From contig CBDCXQ010000001.1 in NCBI GenBank assembly GCA_965223835.1, positions 5,952,001-6,016,000 of the forward strand: a stretch of DNA of 64,000 nt, in the 5' to 3' direction. The notes under the pieces were generated by a model that saw only the letters and a program-made list of their open reading frames with translations, had not been told where the DNA came from and did not search any database. Below, in pieces: positions 62,379 through 64,000 of this stretch (position 1 is the first letter of the stretch; every line of letters begins with the position of its first letter). This stretch comes from CAVYXZ01 sp965223835. Lineage in GTDB: Bacteria; Chloroflexota; Anaerolineae; Aggregatilineales; Phototrophicaceae. Both the position numbers and the translations under genes were made by a program.

Positions 62379-63167
62379 ATGCGTAAAATGATGCTTTTGC
62401 TTACCGTATCACTGGTGGTCGGCCTGAATCTGGTGCAGGCGCAAGCCGATTTACTCTATGTCGCCAGCCCGGATACCGCCAGCATCCTGGTCCTTGACCC
62501 AGTTGATGCCAGCGTGGTTGAAGTCATTGAATTAGAAGTTACTCCGCTCGCTGTGCTGGCCGAATTTGAACACCTGTTTGTTGCGGTTGACAGTAGCTTG
62601 CTGGTGCTAACCGCATCTGACTTCGAGCTTGTAGACGAGTTCGAACTGGATGCTGAACCAAATGAACTCTGGGCGGACGATGGGCACATCTATCTGGCGC
62701 TTGCCAACGATGAGATCGTGGTCATTGACGCTGAAACACTGGAAATTATTGACGAGGTGGCACCCGGTGCAGCAATGCAAGAGTTGGAACCGCTCTATCT
62801 TCCCGCGTCGCCCTTATGTCCCCTCACACCGGCTGCCCCCCGCGCTGTGTTCCAAACCAATTTGTCGCCCGGCCTGCTGGATGTGCAGTGTCGCGTGCTG
62901 GCAGTGAATGGTGAGTTCATCCAGAATCCCGGCGAGATCGGTATTCAGACCATCATTGACCTGGGCGTGATTCATGCGGTTGAGATCTTCAGCCCATCGG
63001 GGGCAGCAATGGCGGGCATTGACGTCTGTCTGTTGGGTGATGGTCAGGTGATTTTCCTGGATGCTGACGGCCAACCCCGTGAGCCACAGGTCATGCGGGC
63101 GACCGAGCACGATCATTATCGCTGTATTCAACTGCCGGGGGCCGGTACGCTGGTGCTGGTGGAATAG
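62379..63167 (+). CDS. Secreted beta-propeller-like protein
   Basis: About 262 residues from the ATG at 62379 (a GTG at 62370 is the alternative). Signal peptide MRKMMLLLTVSLVVGLNLVQA-QA. Repeats of the type LLYVASPDTASILVLDPVDASVVEVIEL and HIYLALANDEIVVIDAETLEIIDEV are short propeller blades. The second half is different, with four Cys. Function unknown. Confidence 0.65.
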   Translation: MRKMMLLLTVSLVVGLNLVQAQADLLYVASPDTASILVLDPVDASVVEVIELEVTPLAVLAEFEHLFVAVDSSLLVLTASDFELVDEFELDAEPNELWADDGHIYLALANDEIVVIDAETLEIIDEVAPGAAMQELEPLYLPASPLCPLTPAAPRAVFQTNLSPGLLDVQCRVLAVNGEFIQNPGEIGIQTIIDLGVIHAVEIFSPSGAAMAGIDVCLLGDGQVIFLDADGQPREPQVMRATEHDHYRCIQLPGAGTLVLVE

Positions 63168-63183
63168 TAAGGCCACCAACCAA

Positions 63184-64000
63184 TGGCAAACCAAACCGAC
63201 ACCTCCCAAAGCGGCTACAATTTAGCGGCAATCGATCAAGCGACCTTAACTGAGATCGTGCGGCAGGTATTAAGTAGCCGCACCGCTACAGTTGCTAAGT
63301 GGCGCTATGATCGCGTCTATGGCGGTGCCGGTGAAGTGGCCGGTGTCTTATCGGGGGTTTATCGTTTTCGCGGCACTGCCCATGATGGCGACGTTGAACA
63401 AGACTGGTCGGTCATTCTAAAGGTTGTGGGCACAACCACCGGCCAGGACAATCCGGCTGACCCGAGATACTGGAAGCGTGAGGTTTTGGCCTACCAATCG
63501 GGCAAATTAGCTGATCTACCCGACGGTCTGGTTGCGCCCCAATTCTTTGGGACTTATAGCTTCTCAGAAAACACCGTTGGTTTGTGGCTGGAAGATATTG
63601 TCGATGGGGTTGGGGACTGGTCGCTGAAAAATTATGGCACTGTTGCCCGTCACCTGGGCCAATTCAATGGGGCTTTTCTGGTTGCGTCCGAATTACCCAC
63701 GTGGTCGTGGCTCAGTCAGGATTGGTTACGTGCTAAAGTGAACACGTCGGAAGCAACGATGGATCGCATCCGGCAAGCATTGGGTCAACCCGTAATTGAC
63801 CGCTGGTTCCGTGACAACGATGTTGAGCGAATGTTGCGCTTCTGGGGTGAGCGGGCTATTTTTCACGATGCGCTGGATCGACTGCCACAGACATTGCTCC
63901 ACCGTGATGCCTTTCGCCGTAACCTTTTTATTCGACAGAATAGTGCTGGCACTAACGAAACGGTGGCGGTGGATTGGACCTATGTGGGAATGGGGGCCGT
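63184..64000 (+). CDS. Aminoglycoside phosphotransferase-family kinase, partial
   Basis: ATG at 63184; the frame is open to the right edge, so the C-terminus is missing. Kinase-fold marks: VILKVVGTTTG for the ATP-binding Lys strand, LLHRDAFRRNLF for the catalytic HxDxxxxN loop, and VDWTYVG for the metal-binding Asp. Members phosphorylate small molecules; a resistance function is not implied. Confidence 0.82.

Noticed and set aside
1..64000. tRNA or rRNA genes
   Set aside because: Reading for T-loop GTTCGAATC-type sequences on both strands gave only hits within coding regions; no cloverleaf was found.

Overview
The window looks like chromosomal DNA of a Gram-type-uncertain environmental bacterium. 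Chloroflexota (Anaerolineae-like) is my best guess. This rests on gene style only: an ECF sigma factor paired with a DUF5667-type anti-sigma with a Ser/Thr/Pro-rich tail, a fused ChlI/ChlD chelatase next to CobN, LuxR/NarX-type two-component genes, and many secreted binding proteins with acidic linkers. No rRNA, tRNA or CRISPR array was seen.

Region 1 (1-14.4 kb) is a zinc-acquisition locus. A Fur-family regulator (zur) is divergent from a small Cys-containing protein and starts an operon: a PF01497-type binding protein, a ZnuA carrying a whole ZinT domain nested inside it, ZnuC, ZnuB and a His-rich COG0523 GTPase. A second COG0523 GTPase runs off the left edge. A second cassette follows: two more paralogous binding proteins, a FecCD/BtuC-type permease, an ATPase with a C-terminal extension, and a GNAT acetyltransferase. 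The same 15-bp palindrome (TGATAC-N3-GTATCA) lies twice at the zur promoter and once just downstream of the predicted promoter of the second cassette, so both are probably under Zur control.

Region 2 (14.4-17.3 kb) is metal efflux: a P1B ATPase with two HMA domains and an unusual CSC motif, behind a CmtR-like ArsR repressor with a clear palindromic operator. Region 3 (17.4-32.9 kb, all minus strand) is a cobalamin block: two riboswitches; a BtuFCD-type importer plus an extra binding protein; CobO and CobN, each with an N-terminal 2Fe-2S ferredoxin-like fusion; a ChlI-ChlD chelatase motor; CobQ; threonine-phosphate decarboxylase; and CbiB. Region 4 (32.9-37.9 kb) is a copper-handling operon (tandem PCuAC protein, Sco1, a five-part CopC-CopD-PCuAC-cupredoxin protein, a small secreted protein). 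It is followed on the other strand by a two-component system.

Region 5 (39.6-43.9 kb) is accessory and decayed. It holds a deletion scar that joins the start of a RecA-like imuA gene, with its LexA-like box, to the end of dnaE2. It also holds a hairpin-rich non-coding stretch, a 50-residue gene, a DUF488-like gene, an RNase H-SLOG fusion, an unknown gene, and a frameshifted ISKra4-type transposase. Region 6 (43.9-64 kb) is ordinary chromosome: pyroglutamyl peptidase, zinc-dependent phospholipase C-like, SWIM, MFS, flavodoxin, several SDRs, MBL hydrolase, an ECF sigma/anti-sigma pair, an enolase-superfamily enzyme, aldo-keto reductase, WD40 protein, WYL regulator, 3-hydroxyacyl-CoA dehydrogenase, and a phosphotransferase running off the right edge.
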